In this document: piece by piece, positions 25,021-37,662 of the stretch
Layout of the letters: each line of letters starts with the position of its first letter
Position numbering within the stretch: the first letter of the stretch is position 1
DNA from: Planococcus citri
Taxonomy: Eukaryota; Arthropoda; Insecta; Hemiptera; Pseudococcidae
Length of the DNA: 64,000 nucleotides
NCBI RefSeq assembly: GCF_950023065.1
Contig: NC_088680.1
Coordinates: forward strand, 39,606,559-39,670,558
Reading direction: 5' to 3'
Notes under the pieces: model-generated
Told to the model about the DNA's origin: nothing
Seen by the model: only the letters and a program-made list of their open reading frames with translations
Database searches by the model: none
Program-made: the position numbers and the translations under genes

Positions 25021-25933
25021 TTGTACGATACGGTTATTACATTTGGAAATTGGAATTTACTTTTTATTAATTACCTACTAACCTAATGCAATTCTGTGCA
25101 GTTTATATTTATTTTCATTTATTTATAGACCTACCTGAATAGGTATAGAATACAAGAAAATCTAAGCGTATTTATGATGTATAATTAGGTAAGCATAGGA
25201 AACCTCGGGTATTTCTTCATTTTTCATTTTACATACCTGTAACTTGTGAAATTTCATCGAAGCATTTCTTCCACTCCAGTCAATGGCATTGAATGCGAGT
25301 GGCATATTGTTCATTATATGAAGTTAATACAGGTCTACCTACGCTTGAAGGTATAATAATTTTTTTCATCGTGGAAATCAGAATGGAAGAGTACAACTCA
25401 ATAAGTATACGTACCTATCTATCTGATAATACCTACGTATTGTTTTTTCAACTCTTCAAAATGATTTATTTCATATTTTTGATAGATGTGAAAATTCAAA
25501 TACCTCGGAGAGTAAATTGAAATGGGATAATCACTCTGTAATACCTGACGTGCCTCGATAAAATTAGTTATACCAACCAGTTAAAAAATTATCAAAACAA
25601 ATCTCCCCTGCGTGTGTTCAGAGGTCATCAAACAATGACGAATTACGCCAGCCGGAGGTCATTGTGACTTTTTTTGCCAAAAATATATGAACCTACATAT
25701 TTGACATTTTACAAAATGACTTCAGTATCGCTATATGATTGTGAAAATGAAATAAAATATGCATTGCATAAAATAATCACTTTAAAACAATTTAAATGAT
25801 CAAACCCCAGAAAATAATACCTAGACCTACAGTCTGAGTCTGCTTATGGATGCAAGTCGAGTTCAACTGTGCCATATTCAGAATTCCAACTGTACAATCA
25901 CAATTGAAAAATAATCATTCATCGAAATCTTAC

Positions 25934-26021
25934 CACGCCATGTCATTAGTCCATTGAAGGAAACTGCAGTAAAAAACAAGGTAACGGCCGCTAAATTCAG
26001 CAATAAAGCAGGAATCAGCAT
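25934..26021 (-). pseudogene. Orphan exon 1 of an M13-like gene
   Basis: An intact 88-nt first exon: ATG, 29 hydrophobic codons (MLIPALLLNLAAVTLFFTAV...), then GTAAGATT donor, exactly as in A-E. DNA on its 3' side (25540-25930) resembles the intron 1 of the other genes, but no stalk or M13 exon follows before gene C begins. It is either the remnant of a deleted sixth gene or an alternative first exon that could splice onto exon 2 of gene C, since the phase fits. The reading frame and splice site have not decayed, which favours recent loss or continued use. Confidence 0.7.
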
Positions 26022-26113
26022 GAAGAAATTTTATGAAGTCAACATGAAAACACATCTGATCCACATATTTTCTAACACCTGTTTAGCTTATTAGGAGTAG
26101 GTAGGTAAGTAGG

Positions 26114-26328
26114 TACAGGGTGCTTAGAAATATCGAGCACCCCTAAAAAGGTTTTCTACTAAAATACTTTGGTTGGTCACAGTGAATGATAATAATGATA
26201 GCACATGATTGGTTGTTGGACTGGAGAGATAACATTCCACCAATAATATGCACCTATTTCACGTTGCCAACCTATATTTTTAATGAAAAACTTTCTTGGG
26301 GGTGCTTGATATTTCTGGGCACCCTGTA
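26114..26328. mobile_element. mariner-like MITE (TACAGGGTGC termini)
   Basis: About 215 bp with ends TACAGGGTGCTTAGAAATAT and the inverse of TACAGGGTGCCCAGAAATAT, and TA at both edges. The termini and TA duplication fit the Tc1/mariner group. No ORF. Confidence 0.8.
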
Positions 26329-27374
26329 CATTTTCGAATGATAATGTGCGGAAAAATAATCATACCTATTGATTTAACTATTTATGTAGGTAAGTATGGG
26401 AAAAATATATTTTCATTCATTTATAGACTTTCCGTATCTCAGTAAGTATGAAATGCAGAAAAATTTGTCATCAAACTCTGTAGGTAGTTCGGATATATAC
26501 CTACTTGAGTAGGTATTGTAGATATTTATTTGAGCACCTGTAACGTCTACTCCTTTTTTGAATATTCTAGATGAACAGTTTTTAGATTTTATAAATGTTT
26601 GACCCAGTTGACCAAATGCTAGCAAATTTTGTGCTAGCGTAAATGGTGCCGGAATTTGAGACACTTTTTTAAAAAAATGCTAGCAAATCAGTTGCGATTA
26701 GGTCGCATTAGAGTAGCAGAATTGCGCACAAATAGCTAGCACGTAGCTGGCACAAAGCTAGCAAAAAGCTAGCATTTTGTTGGCACTTTGCTCTGCATTC
26801 TGCTACGTACATGCAACTAAATCGCGACTGATTTGCTAGCAATTTTTGCAAAAAGTGTCTCATATTCCGGCACCATTTACGCTAGCGCAAATTATGCTAG
26901 CAAGAAGCTAGCATTTTGCTAGCGTAGAAAACCTTTGATCAGTAAAGTAATTACTATTAATTAATTTTTAAAAATTCTGGGTGTTTACCTTTAACAGGTG
27001 GTAGTTTTCCAGGAAATTCCAAAAATTAGGCGACTGTCCCAGCTCAGAGGTAGCATAACGCTAGCATCTTGGGATAGTATAAGAAGAGTGATGTCACTCT
27101 TCTTACTTTTCAACAAGATACCACCTTGAGCTTATATTCAACTTGATGACACACTTTATCTAAGAGTAGCAAACTATACCATGAGAGAGATCGACGCTAG
27201 CAATTCGCTAGCATTATGCTAGCGCTTATGTTGAAAAATCTCTTTATTAAATAAAAAATGAAGTTTTTTTTTTAAATAGAAAAATTGTCAAAATTTAAAA
27301 TTTGAAAATGAAGTATCAAACAAACCATGAAAAGGAAAAATTTCAAAATTTTTGAACAACATTTTAGTCCACGG

Positions 27375-28394
27375 CAATGGGAGTAATTGCACCCCCTGCC
27401 GATCCTCCGGGACAACTTTTTCCTCAAAGGGGACATCCTAAGGAACATTTTAAAGCAAACTTGCTGAAAAAAAAATTGGCCTTACTTACAAAATGGCGGC
27501 AATTTTGATTGAAAGGTCAGCCGAAATCGCAGAATTCGCGTTTCAACATAGGACGTGCACGAAATTTTTCAAACCTTACAAACGTAGATCGAAAGATCAT
27601 GCAAAAATTCATCACCTGTCAAAATTTCAAGTGGTAAAGTACCTTTTTCGATTTTCGGTGAATTTTCAAAAATCAAATTTTGGCCAAAATGTGAGAAAAA
27701 ATCAAAATTTTACCAAATTGACCAAGAAACCTGACATTTGGGATATACCCTATTTTCGACATGCCAAATCGATGGGAAACGGTTTCAACTTGTTTTGAGC
27801 AGTTCTGTATCCTCCAGCAGATTTTTGAAACTCAAATTGAAGTTGTAAAGCTCAAATTTATTCTGAAAACTAATTTCAATACGCTACGAAGTACTGCAGG
27901 TGAATTTCAAGTCGTTTTGGAGCCTCCAGCAGATTTTTGAAACTTTAAATTTTCACAAAATTTCATCAAACTGAGATGGAGAGTCGAAATTCATTCTGCA
28001 AACTAATTTTAATACGCTACGAAGTCGACTGCTTGTGGATTTCAAGTCGTTTTGGAGCCTCCAGCGAATTTTCGAAGGTTGTATGGCGTTTTTTGGAAAA
28101 TTGGAATTTCCTAAAAGTAGCTGGAAGCTTCAAAACCATTTGAAACCTGCGAAGTAAATTTCAGCTTGCCAACTCCAATTGATTAATTAATATTGTGGGA
28201 ATTTCAAGTTTCAAAAGCCTACTGGAGGCTCTAAAATGACTTGAACCCACCTGAAGTCGTCTTCAGAGGGTGTTAAAATTGGAGTGTAGAGTAAACTACA
28301 GCTTTCCATGTCCATTTGATGAAATTTTGTTGTCCCCTTTAAGAAAAAAGTTGCCCCGGAAGATCGGCGGGGGGGGGTGCAATTACTCCTATTG
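27375..28394. mobile_element. Nested TIR element (CAATGGGAGTAATTGCACCC)
   Basis: The left end CAATGGGAGTAATTGCACCC and right end (inverse CAATAGGAGTAATTGCACCC) form inverted termini that continue through GCCGATC(C/T)TCCGG to about 45 bp. The interior has imperfect repeats around GAGCCTCCAGC. A 101-codon ORF at 27493-27798 has no recognisable domain and is probably chance. It sits inside the GCTAGC-rich element, dividing it. Confidence 0.7.
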
Positions 28395-28622
28395 TCATAT
28401 GCAGGAATATTTTTAATGATTTTTGTATGCGCGCTGAGGGATGGAAAAGATACTTGCTCGCATTTGCTACAATAAATAACGCAGAAAAAGGTTTATTGGT
28501 GAGAAATGCGTAAGATCTGGTAGCACGTTCCTATCATTTGACTATAAAGAAAACGCCAAGTCACCAGATGCAGAAACTAGAGATATGCTTACATTTTTCT
28601 AGAGCCAGATGGCTAAGTAAAT

Positions 28623-29030
28623 GCTAGCTCAGAGATGCAAGAATATTACCTGAAGTTTCCTATCATAAAACTGTGAGCAGGTACATATTAGTCAGTGATA
28701 CGCTGGCATTAAGCGAGCAGGTATAGATTGAGGCAAAAGCTAGCTGAGATATGCGAGAATATTGCTTGAACTTTCTTGGCATAGAATTGCAAGCAAGTAT
28801 CCATCAGTGATACGCTAGCATCAGGCAAGCATGTATGAAGTGAAGTAAAAGCTAGCTGAGATATGCGAGAATATTGTTTGAACTGTCCTAGCATAGAATT
28901 GCGAGCAAGTATCCGCTAGTAATACGCTAGCATAAGGCGAGCAAGTTAAAGTGAAGTAAAAGCTAGCTGAGAGTCGCTGGAAAACAGCTCGAAAATTGCT
29001 AGAATTGAATTTGCTAGCGAAAAACTGCAA
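28623..29030. repeat. Tandem repeat of 111-116 bp
   Basis: Three to four copies beginning GCTAGCTGAGATATGCGAGA at about 28623, 28739, 28851 and 28962; the last is partial. Each contains several GCTAGC or near-GCTAGC words. It is subterminal in the 2.55-kb element. Confidence 0.8.
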
Positions 29031-30595
29031 GAAAATCGCTTACTTTTAGCGAGATAATTATTGCTGGCCACAAAAAGCGAGTAAATTGCTAGCAACTTAT
29101 CAAAACGCGAATAAAACGCTAGCTTTTTGCTAGCATGTGGTCAACTGGGGAGATTCATGATTTTTGTGAAAGGGAAATTTCAGAAAACCAAGTGGATATG
29201 TCTGCTTTGAACATTGTGTTCATTTTCGTTTTTGAAATTTAATTTTATAAATTTAGAAAACTCGGAGACAACAAATTTTTTTGAGAATGGATGCTGGCAT
29301 TGTTCCTTGATTTTGACTTTCTTCTGTCACAAAATGATGACAATAAGCGCTCACATTCTTAGTGTTTAAAATTTTCATCTCTTTCCCAAGTTTTTTTTGT
29401 CATTTTTAGAAAAACATTTTATTCTGTCCTCAAATAAATAAAAATTCATCATCAACTTTTTTTTCAACTAAAAAAAAAAGTTTCTCAACTTTTTAAAACT
29501 GTCATTTATGCAAGTATTTTCAATTTTCTGTGTTTTTTTTCAACTTTTTGGAATGTTTTAATTTTTGTATTTCATTTACATGTACCTATACCTATATATT
29601 TTTGAATTTTAGATTGGAGTGTTTAATTTCCCAAACACCTGTGTGAAAGTTATGAATGACTTGGATAAGGCAAACAAGAGGGGGAAGTTGAAAAAAAATA
29701 CATTTTTCCCGACCATTTCTTTTTCAAAATTTACTTTTTTGAAAATTTTGAAGTAGGTAGGATTTCTTTCTGATGACCCTACTCATACAGATGATGTCAT
29801 TAAATTTCTACATTCCACAAAATTATGCAAAAAAAATTTAAAACCCAGATAGCCCATTTCACTATATTGATTAATTATTACGTATGTACCATAGTCTTCT
29901 GTTTTTCATAAGATCGAGCCTCGAGCCAAAGTCTCTGAATATGGCTCATGAAATAAAATAGATAATAATAATTAAGTTATAAAAAAAAGGTACCTTTTGA
30001 AAACTACCTAGGCACCTACTTACCTGAAAAAATGAATTTCAATTTTTTAAGAATTTTAGAGTTGAAATTACAATATTAGTCTTTAATTTTCAACTCTTTT
30101 TTCCACCAAATAGGTATTTGTAGTTTTAGCATACCCAAATGAGTAGCAAATACTCACATTGAGTATTCAGTACAAATATATCCGATTCATGTGTAATAAG
30201 TACCTACCTATGTAAAAAAAAGTTGAATTCTAGATCCATATCTGCAATAACCAAACTGAAAATTTGGCGGATGCGAAGATCAGATCCAAATTTGATTTTT
30301 AAAGCTTTTTTGTCAATTGGTTGGACTGTAGTTAACCTATACCTAAGCCTACATGCTCTCAAAATTCCAATTAGGTATTTATTAGCTCTGGCTCTTGATC
30401 ACATAGGTATTATCAAGAAGTCATATTTTCTGTCCATCTCAAAAAGTTATTCCAAGAGATTAGAACAGAAATGTCGATTTTTTGTTTGTGCACTTTCTCT
30501 GTCAATTTCCAGTCTATAGGAACATTTCAGAAAAGTTGAGTTTCATCTCTCAGTAACAAACTTTAAAATTACATAAAACGGATACTCGAAAACAG

Positions 30596-30601
30596 TTTAT
30601 T
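30596..30601 (-). terminator. Candidate poly(A) signal of gene D
   Basis: AATAAA on the minus strand about 285 bp beyond the stop codon, in sequence context conserved with genes C and E. Confidence 0.5.
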
Positions 30602-30884
30602 CAAAGAAGATGAAAAAATATACGTAGAAAAGAGTGAAGAACACATTTTAAAAAAAGAACTCAAAGCATTTACATAGTTCCAATATTACTCACAAAATAA
30701 AACAAGAAGAAAGATGGAACGTTGAAAAACACAAGCAGAATACCTTATGTAATCCATATCACATACCTAATGGCGGTGGTGTTTAACATGAAACTAAATC
30801 TACAAGATTTCTTAGTATCAGCTGGCCATTAATCGAGAGGAAATAAGTAGGTAGGTATAGCATTTCTTATCACAGAATCATCTT

Positions 30885-33800
30885 TTATCGCATAAAAAGG
30901 TCGAAATGTTCTCTTAATTTAGCCTTTTTTGAACTCCCTTTTAACCAAACATTACATTTCTCGATCGTCCGGACTTCACATAAAAATTCATGATCAAAAT
31001 TCACGCTAGTTTTAGCCATTACGTTTACTTTAGCATATGCTCGAATGTAATCTTCTTCTTTGATTATTAGTGGATCTCTAAAGCGTGCCATATTTGCATA
31101 ACTAATATAAAACATTGCGCCATCCGAGTAATTTACAAACGAAGGAAAAGCTTGGTCTCTTTTGCCTGTCTTGTTAATAAAGTCCTTGTACGCAAGATAC
31201 GTAACTTGTACACCATCACTTTCGTATACGATTGCTTTTTCCTTCTTTTCATTCAGCATATCGGTTGCATTCTTGGTCTGTAAAGTGAACCATAGTAGGT
31301 AAGCAAATTTATAATGACTACCATTTTCAAGAATCTATTTCAATGTTAAGAACATTTATATAAATAATTTACCGGATAGCCGTGTTTCTTGTAAGAGTTT
31401 ACAAAACATTCTGTAAAATTATCTTTATTCCCAGTCGCGTCCATAGGAATACCCAAATAAACTGATTTTACGAGCTGCTTGTTCTCTGCATCTTTGTTAA
31501 GCTATGACAGAATCAACCAAGCATTACAATTATCAGTACACATCTTACGTTAGTTACAAGCACCTATGGTACCTACTCAAATGAAATGGAGCGCAACTTA
31601 AAACAAAATAGTTATGTATTTAATTACTTATACCTACCTTGCTAACGACAGATTGAGATAATGCAGATCCGATGTTTGATCCGAAACCTCCAAAATTCAA
31701 AAACGCTGATCTGTCCGTTGATAAAAACATGTCTTGCAAAGCATTCACCGACAAGTCTGTAAAACAAGAAAAGTAAAAATGAGTATACTTGGACATGCTT
31801 TTCTGAAATATCGTCACGAATAATACAGGTCGTCTTGTTTCATACCCAGGTGCATTAGCATTTTAAACTCCCCCTGACGTTAGATTAGATAGACATCTTT
31901 TACAAGTATGTAAGTACCTATCTTAGAGTAGGTATGTAAGTAAAAATGCATATGTACTCAAGTGGCCGTATTTTGATATACAAAATCAATGAAACGACTT
32001 ACAAACGGAATTTACATCTCTGTCATAGTGCATAAATTGTTCTCCAAACATAAACTTGTACGCTTGTATTGGTATATCAAAGCCATCTGTTAAGCGGAAT
32101 CTTTTTGCGGCACGATCCATCACAAATTTCCTAACGATTTCTAATGATTTGCGGTAAGACGCTGCATCCAGCTGCAACTGTAATGTGAAAATCAAAATAA
32201 TTATCAATGGCAGGTCAAAAATTTGAAAGAAAAGAAACCAATTAAATAATGTAAATTAACATTAATAGCGACGTGAATCGTTCATGTGAAATTGTGAAAG
32301 AAAAGATAATATAACATCTACTTACGCCAGAATAGAAATCTGTTATGTCTTTTTCAATGCTTAGATCTCCGTGAAGAGGTGTATAGTATTTGAAGGTCTC
32401 TATGATTGTATAGAGTTTATCCCTAAAATTAATCATAGGTACTTTATGAATATTTTCATGTGCAAATGCACAAGTTTATATGTATGTAAATTACTAGTCG
32501 CGAAGCGGCTCCACCTCCGTACTCGTTCCTAGGGCATCGCCCTCAGAACTCGCTTCTGGGGGCTGCGCCCCCAAACCCCCCTTTCGCTCTCCCTTTTCTC
32601 TCTCAAGAGAAATTGATATTTTGGAATAGTAGTTACAATAGCAGGACTGTCTTGTCATGGTGCTCCTACATGACGAACAAAAAAGTTCTGAGTTGAGCAG
32701 AACTACCTTGAATTTTTGGTCTGTAAAAATTTTTGTCAAAACTAAATTTTTGTAATTTTTTGATTTTTGTGTTGTGAGGAGAATTTTAAAAAAAAAATCG
32801 GTGTTGCGCTAAAATGCAAGTATGAACAATGTACTTCCATAATAATTATGATGAGTGATGACATTTCTAAAAAATCTCATGTTCAAAAATTTTCATATCG
32901 CCTTGAAAATTTTTACTACCTTGGTACACAGTGAGACACCTATTTATAATGGTTTGGACGGTTCAAAAAAAAAGATCGAAAAATCGGCACTATTTCGGCA
33001 AAAGTCATGTCAGAAACGGTAGATAAGGTAATAAAAGGTGAACGAGTCTCCGGAAAGCAGCTCATATGGTATACTCGTATACAGAGCTTCATTCGATTTC
33101 CCTTCAGTTTTGACGATACAGATATACATTATACAATCATTTTTTTTATGTACTAATTATGTACCTAAGGGTACAATAAATATTTTTCAAATGTATTTAA
33201 TCATTTTACGTTGAGAAAAGAAAAAAAAATCGCCTCTCAGTGTGTACCACGTCTAGTACATAGTGAGACATTTTTGAAAATTTTTATTTTGGCAATGGAA
33301 AAAAATTTTCAAGTCAAATTTAAAAAAAAAATACTCTTTAATGTAGAACAAAAATCTCTTTCAAATGATATACTTATGAAAAAAATTGGTCCACAATTGT
33401 CCATTATGAAGCCAAAACAATTTTAACTGTCTCACTGTGTACCACCCTCCCCTATATAAACTGAAAAATTTTGAATTAAAAATGTTTTATAACATAACTA
33501 CACGTCATAAGGAAGATTTTAAAACAAAAATGAGAAAAATCGGTCCAGTTTTCATAAATTTAGAGAAGAGGGCCCAAAAATTGGTTTTTGGGGCACATCT
33601 CCTCCTGTATGGGACCACATTGGTTCAAATTTTGGGATTCGGTTCAAAATGAAATTTGAAAGAAAACGTAAGTATTTCCAAAATTTTTTATGTTGATTTT
33701 ACCCCCCTTTTTCCCAAATTTGGGACCCTTAAATTGTAAATTTGGGCTTCGCTATATTTTTCGCATCAAGTACCTCGTTGAGGACTTTCTATTAAAATAA

Positions 33801-36800
33801 AATAAAATAAAATTTTTAGGTATAATTGGGGCCGAATGAGAGCCTGGTGAATTTTTCTTGCTTGTAGCTGTATACTATAGAAAATATCTAGCATATTGAA
33901 GAAACAGATAATTTTTTTCATTATAATTAGGTACCCATTTTGTGACTGAAAAATGGCACAATTAAAAAGGATCAATTGTAGGCGTAGGTATCTAGTCTGA
34001 GTGTAACTGTAGGTTAATAAGCTATTCTACGGTAAGGCCTCAGTGTCTGCTATTAGTACAAAAAAAAACAAAAAACAAAAACAAAACGTAATCCTGTAGT
34101 TGTACATTGCCTATACCCACTCACTTTTTCGGCTCTTCCACGCCTGATTTCTTTACGAGATATCTCATTGAAGTTTTTGAAAATTCGACAATTTGATTTA
34201 TAAGATCGATCTTTTTTGGATCGACATAGTTTTTAATGTATGCATAATCCATCGCTTTTTTGAATAAGCTGAAATAAAATGAAAACGTTTCAGAAATAAC
34301 GACATTTAAGGTAAAAAAGTTGAATATAGTTTTCAAAACTTATCAACTTAGTTACCTGACTGTTTTTGAAGAACAAAACAAAGCCTTATAACGTTCAATG
34401 GGTTCAGTTGTACCAAATCGTTCTTTAATCCATCCCTCAAGTGCTTGTTCTGAAATATCCAATAAATTATCTGCCAACGCGTGCCGTATCAAGTACGTCA
34501 GAAAAGATCTGTAAGCCATAATAGCAATAAACCTGATTTGTGGGAAAATCTCTCCATCGCTTTATAGTTAAGTATGGGCGTTTAAACTCACTCTTTATTA
34601 TTGGTTACAATGTGCGAGTTCAATGCAGCCCTCAGGCATGGCACACATTCCACCCTGACTCTTTGATCATCATGAATCATCGACGGTGAAAAAGTTTTGC
34701 GAATTATCTCTACCAATGGATAATTATCCACCAGCATTGCTAATGATTGAATCGTAGTTTCTTGTGGCTCGTATATATATTTGTAAGCCTGATGAATGGA
34801 AATCTGTTTAGAATTTAAAATGATCATCCATTGTGAGTAGATGAGTGGATATTACGTACTTCAGCAATCTGTCCTTCTTCTTCTTCCCATCTGGGTCGAA
34901 TGTATTTTTCATAATTGGCTGCATTTTTCTCTTTTTTCAACGCGTTTTCTAATTCTTTCTTGTCTGCGCGTAATGATGTTGTATCCAATGGCCATCCGTA
35001 GAAATTGTCCTCATGTGACGGTTTTCTTATCTAGGTCAAATGAAAATTTAAATACTCGTAGATCTAAATTTATTTCATTGGAAAATAATGTTCAGTGCCC
35101 ATTTTTAAGGGGAACAATATATTGACTAAATATGGTACTACTATGAGACCAGTTACCAGGAGGTAGGACTAGATGCTTACATATACATATCTTTGAGATT
35201 CTTTCTTTGTAACCATATCGATTACGAACAAAGATTTCGGAAGATATCCATTATCGAGTGCAGTTTCATAAAAACTTTTCAGTACAGCTTTACTATCTGG
35301 TAAGTTATTGCGAAGTGCTTCAAATTTTGAAATCAGTTCTTGAATTTCATTGGAATCGCCGGGCTCTGTCAAATACAGTTTCAAACATTGGAATTGTATG
35401 ATTAAGTGTAAAACATACAAGTAGGTACAGGAGTTTCAAAATAATATGAAATACCTAGATACATGTACCTACTTATGTTAGATTATTTTGGCCCATGTAA
35501 CCACTAAGACCAACGTGACGCTCAAATGTCAAGGGTCGAACTCAATACATTATTTTAGAAATTGACTTTATTCCCTTATTCTACATCACTTTACTTACTC
35601 TTTTTGTGGAAAATTGAGATAAGAATTAGTCAGACCATTTCCGCCATTTACAAAAAATTCCAAAAAAATTTGTAGGTAAACTAACTTTGGCGCGGAGGAA
35701 AATTTGATTCTGAAATCTTGAGTAACGCAGCTAGCCCTTTCAGTGAGCCAAATTTCAGCTCGGTTAGAGTTACTGATGTGTTATAAGAAAGGTTCCCTTC
35801 TGAGGAAAAGTACACTAGCTTTTTTATCATTTTCTTTAACAAGCTATGTAGTTAGCATATCTCCTTCAATTATTACGCTAAAAATGTACAAATAATCATT
35901 TTTTTTTTTTTTTTTTTTGGTAAAAATTCAAATTCCTATAAAAAATTTTCTTTACACATTTTTTCGGGTCTTCAAAACTGGAGAAGGTACATAGCCATAG
36001 GTACATCAGTTTTTTTTTAAAGTTTTACATCTTCGTTTCAAATATGTATTCAAATCAATTCAACTCTATCAGTTTTGAGGTTACTAAAAATGTGCAAAAA
36101 TAACTTTTTTCATAAGGAATTCAATTTCTCACAAGAAGGTTCTCAGCAAAAATTCGGTTCCTTCAAAATTTAAGGCAGCAATATTCCAGCTCAAATAGAA
36201 AAAGAGAGGAAATTGCACTTTTCCTACTTTTTTTACTGTAGAAAGTTACGTTTCTTGCAGGATAGATGGCAAGTTGGTAATATGTACCATTTTTATACAT
36301 ATGATCTTCAAATTTGTATTTAAATGACGTCAACTTGAAAAATTAAATTTTAGGTCCACTAGGATACCAGAAAAAAAAGTTCATTTGAAGTGCAATACGA
36401 AGAAAGTGTAACATGCGAATGAGCATGAAAAAATTATCACTTACTTTTTTCATTACATTGGTTATACAGTTGTTTGGCCAACTTCAGTGGTGCAATGTCC
36501 TCTGCTGTTTCGGGTTTGCCGAGTATATCATTATACTTTTTTTCAATCATTGTTTTCGTCAATACTATATTATCATCGGTTTCCATGCTTGGAGTTGACT
36601 CGTTTTCTTCACCACATGCGAAAAAGTAAAAATCGTTGCAGGGTTTCAACGCTCTTCTGACTGTTCGATTCAATATTTTTTCTGAAGGTGAATGCGGAAA
36701 GTTAACCAATGAAATCATTATAGTAAAAGAAATGAAGTACCTTTTGGTAGGTATATACACAAGGTGCTTTTCTTACCAGGATCTATTTTCACCTGCGGGT

Positions 36801-37662
36801 CTGGAAACCATGGTTTATAGTGTGGAGGTGGTGTTGGAAACGGTGGACTCGTTGTAGGCCCTGGTGGTGGCGTAGGACCTGGAGGTGGAGGACTTATTGT
36901 AGGCCCTGGCGGTGGCTTAGGACCTGGCGGCCGTGTCGGAGGACTTATTGTAGGCCCTGGCGGTGGCTTAGGACCTGGCGGCCGTGTCGGAGGACTTATT
37001 GTAGGCCCTGGCGGTGGCGTAGGACCTGGCGGCCGTGTCGGAGGACTTATTGTCGGCCTTGTCGGTTTAGTGGTGGGGCGGACTGTGGTTGTATTTTGAG
37101 AATGCTTGCTCTCTAAATAAACATATGAAATTGTGTAAGTACTTACATATATTTTAAAATCGAGTTTTTCCTGCAAACAATTGAGCCAGTCTGAGTATTG
37201 AACAGTTGATAAACTCGGCGTTGCGATCGCAAAAAAATTCATTGGGTGATTTGGCAACTCCGTATCGAATTGAACAAAAATTGCGTGATGGATCATTGAT
37301 TTTTCAAAATTTACACAGCGATGACTAGTATCAACCGGAGCTCTGGGTGATTTTTTGCTAGAGATAAGAGAGGTTTGAAATTTTACAAATTGGCGTCGAT
37401 GTCGTAAAAATAAAATAAATTACCTATACCTATCCATTGCATTAAATTTGAAATCTTGAAAAAGTGGGTATACCGCACCTATTTTACTACGGATGCAAGT
37501 TGAGTTCAACTGTTCGATAATCAGAGTTCTAAACTTAATAAGCAATAGTAGAAAAATAATCACGTAAATCTTACCACGCCATATCATTAATCCACTAAAT
37601 GAAACCGTAGTGAGAAACATCGCAACGACGGCTATATTCAACAATAAAGCAGGAATCAACAT
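30885..37662 (-). CDS. M13 (neprilysin-like) pseudo-peptidase gene D, complete
   Basis: Exons: 37575-37662, 36777-37112, 36445-36681, 35181-35365, 34860-35030, 34592-34788, 34356-34508, 34125-34268, 32326-32422, 32003-32177, 31638-31756, 31373-31501, 30885-31277. They give 807 residues in one frame. Hydrophobic N-terminus 1-29; stalk to about 141; M13 N-domain with PCNDFYFFACG at about 155-165; FYGWPLD near 290 matching the M13 GGWP element; the zinc-site exon at about 595-634 reads NFGGFGSNIGSALSQS (Ser-Ala...Gln replacing His-Glu...His). Exon 13 (131 codons) has AIVYESDGVQVTYLAY where active enzymes have the ENIAD ligand motif, and ends ...KCNVWLKG plus a basic tail. No catalysis is expected. 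The stalk Cys pair is absent, as in C. Most similar throughout to C, including introns and 3' flank, so the two are the youngest pair. A retrovirus is inserted about 1 kb upstream. Confidence 0.9.
32495..32600. other. GC-rich block with GGGGGCTGCGCCCCC hairpin, copy in gene D
   Basis: Homologue of the block at 16326-16430, in the same intron. The hairpin is at 32558-32572. The two copies diverge abruptly to the right, where each gene carries different insertions. Confidence 0.6.
32923..33443. mobile_element. Two adjacent MITE-like elements (GGTACACAGTGAGAC termini)
   Basis: GGTACACAGTGAGAC at 32923 is answered by its inverse at 33248 (CTCTCAGTGTGTACC) and again at 33443 (GTCTCACTGTGTACC), with a further forward copy at 33256. 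The arrangement suggests two related elements side by side or one with an internal end. It lies in the exon 8-9 intron of gene D, not found in C. No ORF with recognisable domain. Confidence 0.6.
36877..37055 (-). repeat. 51-bp coding minisatellite in the stalk of gene D
   Basis: Roughly 3.5 copies of the 51-bp unit shared with gene C, encoding GPTISPPTRPPGPKPPP-type peptides. Confidence 0.9.

Larger units (their letters stand above)
26599..29149. mobile_element. GCTAGC-rich TIR element of about 2.55 kb
   Basis: The termini CCCAGTTGACCAAATGCTAG and the inverse of CCCAGTTGACCACATGCTAG enclose sequence extremely dense in the palindrome GCTAGC. Comparison with the empty paralogous site near 13000 (ATGTTTGAGATTCATG) shows a clean insertion flanked by GA on both sides, a 2-bp target duplication. 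The left 370 bp is a large imperfect hairpin (about 26630-26700 pairs with 26825-26895). The right part has a tandem repeat of 111-116 bp (28623-29030). The centre is interrupted by another TIR element. No transposase ORF is recognised, so it is non-autonomous and of unassigned superfamily. Confidence 0.75.
24860..30884. other. Spacer between genes C and D
   Basis: It contains no complete gene. In order: C upstream DNA (to about 25540), an orphan first exon with part of its intron (25540-26021), a mariner-like MITE (26114-26328), the GCTAGC-rich element (26599-29149) with a nested TIR element, then 3' flanking DNA of gene D (about 29150-30884) that closely parallels 12970-14765. Confidence 0.7.

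Noticed and set aside
27493..27798. 101-codon plus-strand ORF as a transposase fragment
   Set aside because: No conserved motif, low-complexity FxxNFxK composition, and it lies in a small element with long inverted termini; probably chance.
26599..29149. GCTAGC-rich region as a centromeric or simple satellite
   Set aside because: It has defined inverted termini and a clean empty site in the paralogous spacer, which fits an inserted element rather than an in-place satellite.
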